From Bin87 sp026710825 (GTDB taxonomy: Bacteria; Chloroflexota; Dehalococcoidia; Lucifugimonadales; UBA3495), in the NCBI GenBank assembly GCA_965232815.1, contig OZ247427.1, positions 3,038,001 to 3,102,000 on the forward strand: a stretch of DNA of 64,000 nucleotides, written 5' to 3'. Below are positions 16,713 through 25,019 of this stretch, piece after piece. Positions within the stretch are counted from its first letter, which is position 1; each line of letters starts with the position of its first letter. The notes below the pieces were generated by a model. The model ran no database searches. It had not been told where the DNA came from and saw only the letters and a program-made list of their open reading frames with translations. Position numbers and translations under genes: made by a program.

Positions 16713-17300
16713 TTAACAGTTGTCGAATTTGTCGGTTACCATGCGTTTGACGGCACCGGTTTCGAGATCGTACCGAACGCGTTCGAGTCCTCGCAGATCG
16801 TTGCCGTAGACGTGGATTTCGACAGTTGGCCGGTCGGTGAAATTGTCCATCTGGTGGATTTCGTCAACCTCCGGGATCAGGAGTGTGATTTCACCCGGCT
16901 TAACGACGGCGGAACGGTCGCGTTCCAACTGCGCCCAGCCCTCTGTTTGCCGGTCGTCCACGCGGCGGAATCGGGTCTCCGTAAGGGCATTGTCCATCAC
17001 GCCGATCATGCCCCAGGTGCGGTGGTCGTGGGGAGCAGCATGGTCGCCGGGTCCCCAGACCACTGCGGTAACGAGGAGTCCGCTGTCGGGGCTGTGGTGC
17101 AGGAGCCAGGACCCGTGATTGGCGCGTGATCCGCCTCCCACAGGTTGGCGAAATCGTTCCGGGATTGCGTCTGGATTCGCGACTAGACGGGAGAGGTAGT
17201 CGGAACCCCGGTCAAATATTTTCTCGTCGTCGGGTTGGGTGGCGAGCAAATCATCCATTTCCTGAACGAAATCATCCAACGTATATTTCACGGCCACCAT
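16713..17300 (-). CDS. Cysteine dioxygenase-type cupin (thiol dioxygenase family)
   Basis: A 195-residue cupin. The metal site is clear: GPGDHAAPHDHRTWG gives His91 and His93, and DEIHQ gives His149, forming the three-histidine ferrous site of thiol dioxygenases. These enzymes add O2 to a thiol such as cysteine or 3-mercaptopropionate to form a sulfinate. Which thiol is used cannot be told; the protein also resembles uncharacterised COG5553-type cupins. A strong AGGAGGGA precedes the ATG. The multi-rhodanese gene is the next gene downstream. With the sulfite-oxidase-like enzyme this suggests a thiol to sulfinate to sulfite to sulfate route. Confidence 0.85.
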   Translation of the reverse strand: MVAVKYTLDDFVQEMDDLLATQPDDEKIFDRGSDYLSRLVANPDAIPERFRQPVGGGSRANHGSWLLHHSPDSGLLVTAVVWGPGDHAAPHDHRTWGMIGVMDNALTETRFRRVDDRQTEGWAQLERDRSAVVKPGEITLLIPEVDEIHQMDNFTDRPTVEIHVYGNDLRGLERVRYDLETGAVKRMVTDKFDNC

Positions 17301-17528
17301 GCAAATCCCTCCTAGAATTCTGATGGAAGGAGTTTACCTGCCAACTGGAAACAGTGGCAAGAGAGGAATTTCGAGGCGGCGGAGAAAGTATATGCGCTGC
17401 AAATACAATCGTCGCTCATCCCAAGTCATGCTCCAAATGTATCCCATGGGAGTCAACGCATTTCGTAGCCATCACATCATTTGACTAACGATATGCTCCA
17501 CGCCACTTGCCAATACGCTACGCTGGTT

Positions 17529-17552
17529 ATCGTTATTATAGAACATAACGAT
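17529..17552. repeat. Inverted repeat, possible operator upstream of the ABC importer
   Basis: ATCGTTAT (17529-17536) and ATAACGAT (17545-17552) form perfect 8-base arms around an 8-base AT-rich centre (TATAGAAC). It lies in the otherwise empty 17301-17697 spacer, about 145 bases before the binding-protein gene. The symmetry suits a dimeric regulator site, but no regulator gene is nearby. Confidence 0.4.
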
Positions 17553-17584
17553 GCCGCAAAGCGTTAGTATTGTGGAACCATATG

Positions 17585-17613
17585 TTGACAAAGGTCGCCA
17601 ATTGCCATAGTTT
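17585..17613 (+). promoter_or_regulatory. Candidate promoter of the ABC importer operon
   Basis: A consensus TTGACA (17585-17590) is followed after 17 bases by TAGTTT (17608-17613), a weak -10. A start near 17620 would give a leader of about 78 bases. The rest of the 17301-17697 spacer holds the inverted repeat just upstream and no gene that I can see. Confidence 0.5.
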
Positions 17614-17697
17614 GCACGAACGGTGAACCGGAAATCCGATGCGGCCTAATTTGTCGACCAAGGCCTTTCGTGACTGGTGCCGCCAAAGGAGGGCAGG

Positions 17698-19515
17698 ATG
17701 CCGATTGTTTTCCCTAAACGAATATTGCAGTTGCCTCTATTAGCCACTCTTGCGCTTGCCATGATGCTCACGGTGGGCATCGCCTGCGGAGGAGCGGGGG
17801 AACCGGAGGCCGCCAGCAGCGAGTCAGCGGCCCCGGCGGCGACGGCAGTTCCGCAAGCAGCAGCGGCCGCTACTGCCGCGCCATCGCCGACCGAAGCACC
17901 GGCCATGATGGAGTCCAAGGACTTTGACAAGTTCACGGTCATGGTCACCACGCAAGGCAACGAGTTGTTCAACTCCAAATATGCCGCGGGCGAAAACAAC
18001 CTGTGGCATCGGATGGCCCAGGTCTGGTTGGTCGGCGGCAGCCTGCAAGATGGCAGCCTCGTTCTTGACCCCGCGACTGGAATCGCCAACAAGTGGGAGA
18101 TTGTGGACGACGGTGTCGCCTGGGAATTCACCATCCGCCCCGGCATCCAGTTCCACAACGGTGAGGAACTGGACGTCAACGACGTGGCGTTCATGGCGAA
18201 TTGGTCCATTACCGAAGAGGCTGCAGGCGTGTCCACAGTGCGGATCGCGCGGGAAATCGTTAATCGCGAGGTTACCGGGCCCGACACGTTCAAATACACG
18301 TTCAAGGAACCTTTGGCGTTCTTTGGCGCCGCGGTTTCGGAAGTAGACAACACCGCGATAGGCACTGTCATCTCGGAGGACTATTTCAAGAGCCTCCCGC
18401 TGGGGCAGACCATTGAAAACTGTACCCCCATTGAGGTGTGCCAGCAGGCGGAAGCGTTCGAAGAAGACCCGAACCCTGGCTTGCCAGGTCCTTTCCAGGT
18501 GATGAGCCACCGCTACGAGGAAGAAATCCTCTATGAGCGCTTCGAGGATTACTTCCTGCGGCAGGAACGGCCGTTCCCGTTCCAGACCCTCTCACTACGG
18601 GTGGTGCCGGAACTATCCACTCGCGTGGCCGCATTGCAGGCCGGAGAGGTGGATATCATCGAGGCCGACAACACAGTGGTTGGCCAGATCCAGGACGCTG
18701 GCGGGCGCATCGTCTATGCACCGGAATCCGTGCACATCTGGATCAACGCAAACGGATGCAACCGTGAGACGGACAACGACGGCGTGCCGATAATGTGCAA
18801 CGACCTTCGGGTCAGGCAGGCGCTGGACTACGCTATCGACAAGACGCAGATCCAGGCTCTCTACGGGGGTTCGGACGCGTTCGAGATCAATGGCATGCAC
18901 GGGATCGGCAGCCCGTCAGGTCTGGGCTTTGAGCCAGACCTGGGCCCGCTCCGCTTCGACCCCGAGAAGGCACAACAACTGATGGCCGACGCGGGATACC
19001 CCGGAGGCGCGGGATTCAACGGGGGTCAGGTGTTCCCCATCCATACCTGGACCGGCGCAGGAGCGCCGTTGACGGTGGAGTTGTCCACCCTCATCTGCCA
19101 GAGTTGGGAGACGGTGCTTGGCATCGAATGCGAGGTCAACGTCGGTGAGGAAGTGAGCCTGAAGGAAGTGCAGTACGCCGGTGAGATCGCCGGACAGTAC
19201 CTGGTACGCACCAACGAGAATACCTACGACGGTGGCCGGCGGATGCTGGGTCGCTACGCACGCGAGGGCGCTTACATCGCATTCGATCCGGACATCGCCG
19301 AAAAGGTGCTGGCCGCCGGAGCGATGATTGGCACCCAGGAAGAGCGCCACCAGGCCTACTACGACGCGTTGCGCATCATTCATGACAAGCACTACGACTT
19401 CACGCCAGGGTTCCTGAATCAGCCGTACGGCGTAAACGACCGGGTAGGCAGTTGGACCCCGTGGCCGCTTGCACCGTATATGAGCGCTCTGTGGACCGTA
19501 GAGGTCAACCAGTAG
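17698..19515 (+). CDS. ABC importer substrate-binding lipoprotein, peptide/nickel (family 5) type
   Basis: Extracytoplasmic binding protein of a dipeptide/oligopeptide-type ABC importer, about 605 residues. It starts with a signal peptide (MPIVFPKR, then a hydrophobic stretch) ending at a lipobox-like VGIAC with Cys30, which would be lipidated. An Ala/Pro/Ser-rich linker follows to about residue 70. The SBP_bac_5 domain is shown by WEIVDDGVAWEFTIRPG and QFHNGEELDVNDVAF. AAAGGAGGG (17685-17693) fixes the start at the ATG at 17698, not the GTG at 17677. Two permease genes follow. The ligand may be a peptide, but this family also binds other solutes. Confidence 0.93.
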   Translation: MPIVFPKRILQLPLLATLALAMMLTVGIACGGAGEPEAASSESAAPAATAVPQAAAAATAAPSPTEAPAMMESKDFDKFTVMVTTQGNELFNSKYAAGENNLWHRMAQVWLVGGSLQDGSLVLDPATGIANKWEIVDDGVAWEFTIRPGIQFHNGEELDVNDVAFMANWSITEEAAGVSTVRIAREIVNREVTGPDTFKYTFKEPLAFFGAAVSEVDNTAIGTVISEDYFKSLPLGQTIENCTPIEVCQQAEAFEEDPNPGLPGPFQVMSHRYEEEILYERFEDYFLRQERPFPFQTLSLRVVPELSTRVAALQAGEVDIIEADNTVVGQIQDAGGRIVYAPESVHIWINANGCNRETDNDGVPIMCNDLRVRQALDYAIDKTQIQALYGGSDAFEINGMHGIGSPSGLGFEPDLGPLRFDPEKAQQLMADAGYPGGAGFNGGQVFPIHTWTGAGAPLTVELSTLICQSWETVLGIECEVNVGEEVSLKEVQYAGEIAGQYLVRTNENTYDGGRRMLGRYAREGAYIAFDPDIAEKVLAAGAMIGTQEERHQAYYDALRIIHDKHYDFTPGFLNQPYGVNDRVGSWTPWPLAPYMSALWTVEVNQ

Positions 19516-19537
19516 ACTGGCAAACAACTGTGAGCAA

Positions 19538-19560
19538 GGGGTGGGTTTCAAACCCACCCC
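19538..19560 (+). promoter_or_regulatory. Intercistronic hairpin between binding protein and permease genes
   Basis: GGGGTGGGTTT (19538-19548) and AAACCCACCCC (19550-19560) form an 11-base inverted repeat with a tight loop. It is followed by AAAAA, not T, so it is not a forward intrinsic terminator. It probably stabilises the upstream mRNA or attenuates read-through, so that more binding protein than permease is made, as in other ABC importer operons. Confidence 0.55.
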
Positions 19561-19594
19561 AAAAACGATCTAAGGCCAACGAGGACGTGTTCCG

Positions 19595-20512
19595 ATGCTC
19601 CGCTTCGCCACAGCCCGCATCGCGCAATCGATCATCACCCTGCTCATCCTGAGCATGGTGGTGTTCTTTGGGTCCGAGTTGACGGGTGACATCGCTTTGG
19701 CCATGGCCACGGCGGATACCACCCAAGCAGAACTGGAGGAAATCCGGCGCAAGTTCGGACTAGATCGGCCGGCCTACGAAAGGTACGGACGATACCTGTT
19801 CAACCTGGTGCAGGGTGACCTGGGAGTGTCCGGGACCAGCCGACGGCAGGTCAGCGCGATGATGGCGGAGCGCATTCCTCCGACGCTCCAACTGGCCGGG
19901 GTGGGCCTATTCCTGGCGATGCTTTTCGGCATCCCATTAGGGGTGCTGGCAGCGGTGAAGCGCAACACCATCCTGGACCAATTGGCAAAGCTGTTCGCCA
20001 TCATAGGAATGTCTGCACCGCAGTTCTGGGTCGCCATCATGCTGATCATGTTCTTCGGAGCGCAGCTGAAAGTTCTGCCCACCTACGGGCGGGGCGGCAT
20101 TGACCACTACATATTGCCGGGCATTGCGATTTCGCTTTTCGTGATGGCGGGATTCATGCGGCTGACGCGCTCCAGCATGCTGGAAGTGCTCGACAGCGAA
20201 TTCGTCAAGTTTGCGCGCATCAAAGGGCTTCAGGAACGGTTGGTAATCTTCAAGCATGCCTTGAAGAATGCCATCATCCCGGTGCTGACGTTCGGCGGGG
20301 TGAGTTTTGCCGGATTGCTCAACGGAGCGATAGTGGTGGAGGTGGTGTTCGCATGGCCTGGGCTGGGCCGCCTGATGCTGGACGCCATAAGAGAGCGGGA
20401 CACGGTGGTCATCATGGCCACGATCCTCGCATCCGGGTTCATCTACGTTGTGCTGTCGACGGTCGTTGACATCCTGTACGCCTACGTGGACCCGCGGATC
20501 AGGTACCAGTAA
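19595..20512 (+). CDS. ABC importer permease, DppB/OppB-like
   Basis: A 305-residue inner-membrane permease with six probable helices, the first at residues 9-29 after a short cytoplasmic start, as in DppB. The ATPase-coupling (EAA-like) loop is near residues 205-230 (FVKFARIKGLQERLVIFKHA). It follows the binding-protein gene after a hairpin and precedes the second permease by 12 bases. It should form the channel as a heterodimer with that permease. No ATP-binding subunit is encoded in this window. Confidence 0.94.
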   Translation: MLRFATARIAQSIITLLILSMVVFFGSELTGDIALAMATADTTQAELEEIRRKFGLDRPAYERYGRYLFNLVQGDLGVSGTSRRQVSAMMAERIPPTLQLAGVGLFLAMLFGIPLGVLAAVKRNTILDQLAKLFAIIGMSAPQFWVAIMLIMFFGAQLKVLPTYGRGGIDHYILPGIAISLFVMAGFMRLTRSSMLEVLDSEFVKFARIKGLQERLVIFKHALKNAIIPVLTFGGVSFAGLLNGAIVVEVVFAWPGLGRLMLDAIRERDTVVIMATILASGFIYVVLSTVVDILYAYVDPRIRYQ

Positions 20513-20524
20513 CGGAGCCGGCAC

Positions 20525-21418
20525 ATGGCAGCACAAACGGCAACTACCAGGACAACCCTGGACACCGCGTGGCGCGGCATCCGAAGCATGCGAGGCACGC
20601 GAATCCCGTGGATACCGATTGTGGTCCTGCTGGTGCTGATGATCTGCGCGTTGTTCGCTCCCTGGCTGGCGCCTTATGACCCGCAGGAACCGGATGTGCT
20701 CAAGGGAGTCCAAAGGATAGGACCCTTCACCACCTCTGAGAATCCATTGGGAGTGGACGTGCTGGGCCGGGACATTTTGAGCCGGCTCATCCACGGCGCC
20801 CGTATTTCGGCGTTCATCAGCCTGATTTCACTGGGTTTCGGCGCTTTGGTTGGCACTGCGCTGGGCGTGGCGTCGGGTTACCTGGGCGGGAAGGTTGACG
20901 CATTTCTGATGAGGGTGTGCGACGGGGTCATGGGATTTCCCACCATCCTGCTCGCGCTGATCATAGTCGCGATCCAAGGAGGCGCCGGCATTCAGAACGT
21001 GGTCATCGCGATCATGGCGACGGTGTGGGCGCGGTTTGCGCGGCAGGTGCGCGGCGAGGTCCTCAGCATCAAGGAACGCGACTTCGTCACGCTGGCCATC
21101 GTCGCCGGCGTACCGCCCCACGTCATCATGTGGCGGCATATTTTCCCCAACGTGGTCAACACGGTGCTGGTGATCATCAGCCTGTTGGTTGGGCAGACGA
21201 TTCTCCTCGAAGCCTCCCTCAGCTTCCTCGGCGTCGGCGTCCCTCCGGGCGAACCGGCGTGGGGCATCATGGTGGCGGAAGGCCGGAACAACCTCATCGA
21301 CCTTTGGTGGCTGTCGTTGTTGCCCGGCCTGGCGATCACCGTCGTGGTGATGGCGCTCAACCTGTTCGGGGATTGGATGCGGGACACGCTGGACCCGAAA
21401 TTGAGACGACTCCGGTGA
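20525..21418 (+). CDS. ABC importer permease, DppC/OppC-like
   Basis: A 297-residue inner-membrane permease. It has the DppC layout: an N-terminal cytoplasmic stretch, a first helix (about residues 33-52), then a GVDVLGRDILSRLIHGAR segment before the main membrane domain. The EAA-like loop is DFVTLAIVAGVPPHVIMWRH. The operon lacks the usual two ATPase genes, which must be supplied from elsewhere. It pairs with the DppB-like permease 12 bases upstream. Confidence 0.94.
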   Translation: MAAQTATTRTTLDTAWRGIRSMRGTRIPWIPIVVLLVLMICALFAPWLAPYDPQEPDVLKGVQRIGPFTTSENPLGVDVLGRDILSRLIHGARISAFISLISLGFGALVGTALGVASGYLGGKVDAFLMRVCDGVMGFPTILLALIIVAIQGGAGIQNVVIAIMATVWARFARQVRGEVLSIKERDFVTLAIVAGVPPHVIMWRHIFPNVVNTVLVIISLLVGQTILLEASLSFLGVGVPPGEPAWGIMVAEGRNNLIDLWWLSLLPGLAITVVVMALNLFGDWMRDTLDPKLRRLR

Positions 21419-21515
21419 CGCAGGACCCCCAAGCGGCTTGACCCGAATGGACCGGCGCGTGCTCATGTAGAGTTCAGCGCCGGTTCCTGCTTCTGGGTGC
21501 ATCGCAACCGCAGAT

Positions 21516-21524
21516 TGTTATACT
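21516..21524 (+). promoter_or_regulatory. Extended -10 promoter of the LLM oxidoreductase gene
   Basis: TGTTATACT is an extended -10 (TGn plus TATACT at 21519-21524). There is no good -35. A start near 21531 would give a leader of about 46 bases. Confidence 0.45.
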
Positions 21525-21576
21525 GACCCACTGCGATACAAACCCATTTTCTAACTGTTGAAACGAGGGGAAGCTC

Positions 21577-22626
21577 ATGTCGGACGATATCAAGATTTCC
21601 ATGCGCGTGCCGGGCACGTCGCCCATGCCGGAACTGCTGGCGATGATCAACAGGATTGAGGAGGCGGGATTCGACGGGGCGGGCATCCTGGACAGCCAGA
21701 TGATCTGCCGGGACACATTTGTGACCATGGGACTGGCAGCCAGCCAGACCAGTCGATTGAACCTGTTCCCCGCGGTGACGAACCCGTTTGGCAGGATTCC
21801 ATCGGTGCTGGCGGGAGCGGCGCAGACTGTTGCCGAGATCGCGCCTAGCAGGACCAAGTTCATAATCGGGACGGGGTACACATCGGCCAGCACAATCGGG
21901 CGCAGGCCGGCCACGCTGCGACAGATGCGCCGGTGCATCATGGAGGTAAAGGCGCTGCTGGCCGGAGAGTCGGTGGACTACGACGGGATGACCAACAGGC
22001 TGGATTTCGCGGGGAGCGACGGCGGCGCGGGGGTGCCGGTCATGATGGCGGCGTCGGGTCCGCGTTCATTGGAACTGGCCGGCGAAGTGGCGGATGGCGC
22101 GCTGGTGCTGGTGGGATATACGCCGGGGATCGTAGGGAAGGCGCTGGAGCATCTGGAGACGGGCGCGAGGCGGAGCGGGCGTACACTTGACGACCTGGAC
22201 GTGGTGTTCGCGGTGCGGACGTGCATCTCCGATTCCAACGATGATGCCAGGAGGCTGGCGCGGCCGGTGTCGGTGCACTGGGGTCTCCTATGGGGAGGGC
22301 CGAACTGGCTGCCGTATTCTGACGTTGACATGCCGGACTATGAGGTTCCACAGGCGGTTCGCGACGTCTACCCGGACCTGGGCCACGCACCGAACTGGGA
22401 GGAAGCGATTGACCTGACGGAGTTCGTGAGCGACGACGTGAACACCCAACTGTGCGACGCGATGGGACTGGTGGGCACGCCGGAGCATTGCACCGAGAGG
22501 ATTCGCGAGATGTCCAAGCACGGAGTGAACCAGATTTACCTGATGCCGTGCCTGACCTTCGCGCCACCGGAAACGGAAGTGCGGGCGTTTGGGGACCACA
22601 TCATCCCAGCGCTGGCGGCTGATTAG
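21577..22626 (+). CDS. LLM-class flavin (FMN or F420)-dependent oxidoreductase
   Basis: A 349-residue bacterial-luciferase-like TIM-barrel protein. Typical features are the EEAGFDGAGILDSQ start of the barrel, the IGTGYTSASTIGRRPATLRQM segment, which is the cofactor phosphate and substrate loop region, and VPVMMAASGPRSLELAGEVADG. Members use FMNH2 or F420 to oxidise small organics, including sulfonates. The exact cofactor and substrate are not readable. It stands alone downstream of the ABC importer with its own promoter. SAR202-type genomes carry many such paralogues. Confidence 0.87.
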   Translation: MSDDIKISMRVPGTSPMPELLAMINRIEEAGFDGAGILDSQMICRDTFVTMGLAASQTSRLNLFPAVTNPFGRIPSVLAGAAQTVAEIAPSRTKFIIGTGYTSASTIGRRPATLRQMRRCIMEVKALLAGESVDYDGMTNRLDFAGSDGGAGVPVMMAASGPRSLELAGEVADGALVLVGYTPGIVGKALEHLETGARRSGRTLDDLDVVFAVRTCISDSNDDARRLARPVSVHWGLLWGGPNWLPYSDVDMPDYEVPQAVRDVYPDLGHAPNWEEAIDLTEFVSDDVNTQLCDAMGLVGTPEHCTERIREMSKHGVNQIYLMPCLTFAPPETEVRAFGDHIIPALAAD

Positions 22627-22661
22627 CCTCGAGGGTACGACTGGCGGTCGGTTCACACAGG

Positions 22662-23057
22662 CTAGGACCGCGACCGGACCAGGGCAATGCCCTCCCAAGT
22701 GAGCACTGCGATCAGTACGGGGTCGAGGTAGAGCCACAGTCCGACGTTTTCGGATCCGGGCTCAATGGCGAACAGCAGGTGGTTGTGCAGGAACAGCATC
22801 AGCACCAGGCCTGCGACTACCGTGATGACATCGCGGGGCAGTTGGCGTAGGTGGGCCTGAGGATCCCTGCGGATGCGCAGGGAATCGCAGATGTTGACTA
22901 CCACGGTCAGGAGTATGGCGACGGCGATAAATATGTCGACGACGAACCAGATGGGTATCGCCGCCACCGGATCCACGGCGTTGAAGTAATACAATCCCAG
23001 GGTGACCAATGCCATCAACAGGCACAGGACGCCGAGGGTTTTGCGGGCGATCAGCAT
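22662..23057 (-). CDS. Small polytopic membrane protein, unknown
   Basis: About 131 residues with four hydrophobic segments (GVLCLLMALVTLGLYYF, IWFVVDIFIAVAILLTVVV, VITVVAGLVLMLFLHN and LDPVLIAVLTWEGIALV). No family is recognised. The ATG at 23057 is chosen because GAGAGG precedes it at 6 bases; a longer start lies at 23078. It converges on the LLM oxidoreductase gene and has no evident operon partner. Confidence 0.7.
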   Translation of the reverse strand: MLIARKTLGVLCLLMALVTLGLYYFNAVDPVAAIPIWFVVDIFIAVAILLTVVVNICDSLRIRRDPQAHLRQLPRDVITVVAGLVLMLFLHNHLLFAIEPGSENVGLWLYLDPVLIAVLTWEGIALVRSRS

Positions 23058-23078
23058 GGTGAGGCCTCTCAAAAGCAA

Positions 23079-23721
23079 TTGAAAACCAAATGAGGATTAC
23101 CAGGATCAACGGTTTCAGTCTCAATCGGATGAAACACCTTTGACCCTGGTGAATTTGGGGCTTGTATAGTATGGACCCTCGCGAGCGGGGTCCACTGCGA
23201 GTTGAATGAGGTTTCGCTGGTGTTTGGGTTGGCGCTTTCTCCTTTGGGTTCTTGGGGTTTGGCTGGTTGGGGAGGCAGGATTCCCGTTGCATCGTTGTCA
23301 GCGTACGGCCGGGGGTACGCAACTATTGAGGGACGGTAGTTCCGTGGCTCAGACGATATGTTACGCCAATGTACACGCGGGCCCGAACGGTCCCGGTGAT
23401 CCTAGTGTGGCACCGTCGTTGAATAGTTGGTCCGAGAGCGACACGCAGCCACCTGAATCGGTTGCGATTTGTTACTGACGGGGTTGGCCGTCGATGCTGG
23501 GAATCCTGCCTCCGATGAGATCGATATAAAACGCGCGTTCTTGCCTTGGCTGTATTTAGATTATATGTTTGTATATGGTTTGTCAAGTGGTACCGACATG
23601 GCCCTTCCGAACGCGGCGAGATTCGATGGCAGGATCAGCTTGACAGCGTCGAGCGCATAGCTCTAACGTGCGGACAGTTAGTAGTCAAGGAATTTCGAGC
23701 GAGTCCTGAGCGAGCCTCCGA
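23079..23721. other. Gene-poor spacer of about 640 bases
   Basis: I find no convincing gene here. Short frames lack ribosome-binding sites and family features. The stretch has AT-rich blocks (around 23540-23590), a G/T-rich block (23200-23280) and a small inverted repeat GGACCC/GGGTCC (23173-23193). TTGACC...TATAGT at 23140-23170 has 19-base spacing, too long for a confident promoter. The base composition is unlike the flanks, and the frameshifted gene that follows suggests an unstable or inserted region. Confidence 0.5.
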
Positions 23722-24590
23722 ATGACATCGATCAAATCCCCGTGGGGCACGACGTTCGATCAATTCGCGGCATCGATCCGTGAATCGGCGATCATCGCTG
23801 CCCCGTGCATCACCCGTCAGCCGGTTGAAAGGCTGATGAGGGCGTTCGGCCGCCGGCGTAAAACGATCAAGTTAAGCGTTTTGACGAGCCTCCACCCAGA
23901 TCACTTGATAGACGGCTCGTTGGATGTCGACGCACTGTCACTGCTCTGCAACGCAGTGCCCGGAACGTCGGTCCGCCATCTGCTGCATCTACACGCAAAA
24001 GCGTACGTCGCGGACAGACACACTGCAATCGTAACCTCGGCCAATCTGACCAACGGCGGCATCTGGCGGAACCATGAACTCGGCATCGCCATAACCGATC
24101 CAACGAGCGTTAAGGACATCGCCGAGGATTTGAAAGAGTACGGCAACCTCGGCATTCCGGTTTCGGGATCGCAATTGACTGAGTTGCATCATTTGTCGCT
24201 CCAAGCTCAGTCGGGAATTCCAAGCGATCCGGGCACACATCCGCGCGACCCCAATCCTGGCCGCACGCGAGCGCACAACGCGATCAACGAAAAGTTGATT
24301 GCACTGAGAACGGGCGGCGAGGAGTTTGTCAGCAACCCGGATGGTTCATTGACCGCGAATTTGCCGAGGCAGTCTTGTACGTTTTGCGGCGTCATGGCCC
24401 CATGCCTACCAGCGAACTGAGCCCTCGGGTGAGATACCTGAAACCTGAACTGTGCGACGACGACGTGGACCGGATCATCAACGGTCGGGCGTTCGGCAAG
24501 AGATGGAAGCATGACATCCGCAACGCGCAGCAACCACTCAAGCGAGATGGAAAGATCGTGCTGGAGAATCGGAAGTGGCGACTGATCTGA
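23722..24590 (+). pseudogene. Phospholipase D-like protein with winged-helix tail, frameshifted
   Basis: The first frame (23722-24420) has one HKD-type motif, HAKAYVADRHTAIVTSANLT (H-x-K-x4-D, then T-S-A-N), preceded by ESAIIAAPCI. This fits the single-HKD phospholipase D/nuclease fold. After about base 24340 that frame loses sense. The frame one base back continues with FIDREFAEAVLYVLRRHG, CDDDVDRIINGRAFGKRW and a final WRLI at 24590, a helical winged-helix-like C-terminus. One missing base near 24335-24350 would join them into one protein of about 290 residues. It may be a true pseudogene or a sequencing error. Confidence 0.72.
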
Positions 24591-24603
24591 GGAGAGCAGG
24601 CGA

Positions 24604-24912
24604 ATGACACCGAGGGACGTTAATTGGGTGCTGGTGGACGTGATCAGGTACGAATACCTGTGGCCGCCTGAGAGTGATGAGGACGCGGTGTATGGGTTTA
24701 CACACAGCCTGGACGTGAACTCAATCTGTGCTGACATGCTGCCGCCGCACGTGGTTACTCCAGTTACCAAAACGGAACTGGAACTGGCCTGGCGCGACTA
24801 CGTGGCCCGGAAACATGTAAGTGGCGAGGATGCGTCTAAAATCAAAGCCTGGCTGGACAAGATGCCAGACGAAATCGCCATCATCGAACGCGAGCCGTAC
24901 CCGTTCGGCTAA
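24604..24912 (+). CDS. Hypothetical protein, 102 residues
   Basis: A small soluble protein I do not recognise. It starts with an aromatic strand (VNWVLVDVIRYEYLWPPE) and ends in a charged helix (SGEDASKIKAWLDKMPDEI). GAGGAGAG precedes the ATG. It begins 13 bases after the end of the frameshifted phospholipase-D-like gene and may have been cotranscribed with it. No motif hints at function. Confidence 0.58.
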   Translation: MTPRDVNWVLVDVIRYEYLWPPESDEDAVYGFTHSLDVNSICADMLPPHVVTPVTKTELELAWRDYVARKHVSGEDASKIKAWLDKMPDEIAIIEREPYPFG

Positions 24913-25019
24913 ACTATCCTAACGCCCCCACGTGCCCAGGTCTCGTTAAAGTATGAGCCAACCGGTGGCGGATCGGAATTAGGTGTTTGGTCCGGCCACA
25001 CACGCTAAACAGGAACGAT

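Noticed and set aside
23140..23170. TTGACC...TATAGT promoter
   Set aside because: The spacer is 19 bases and no convincing gene follows.
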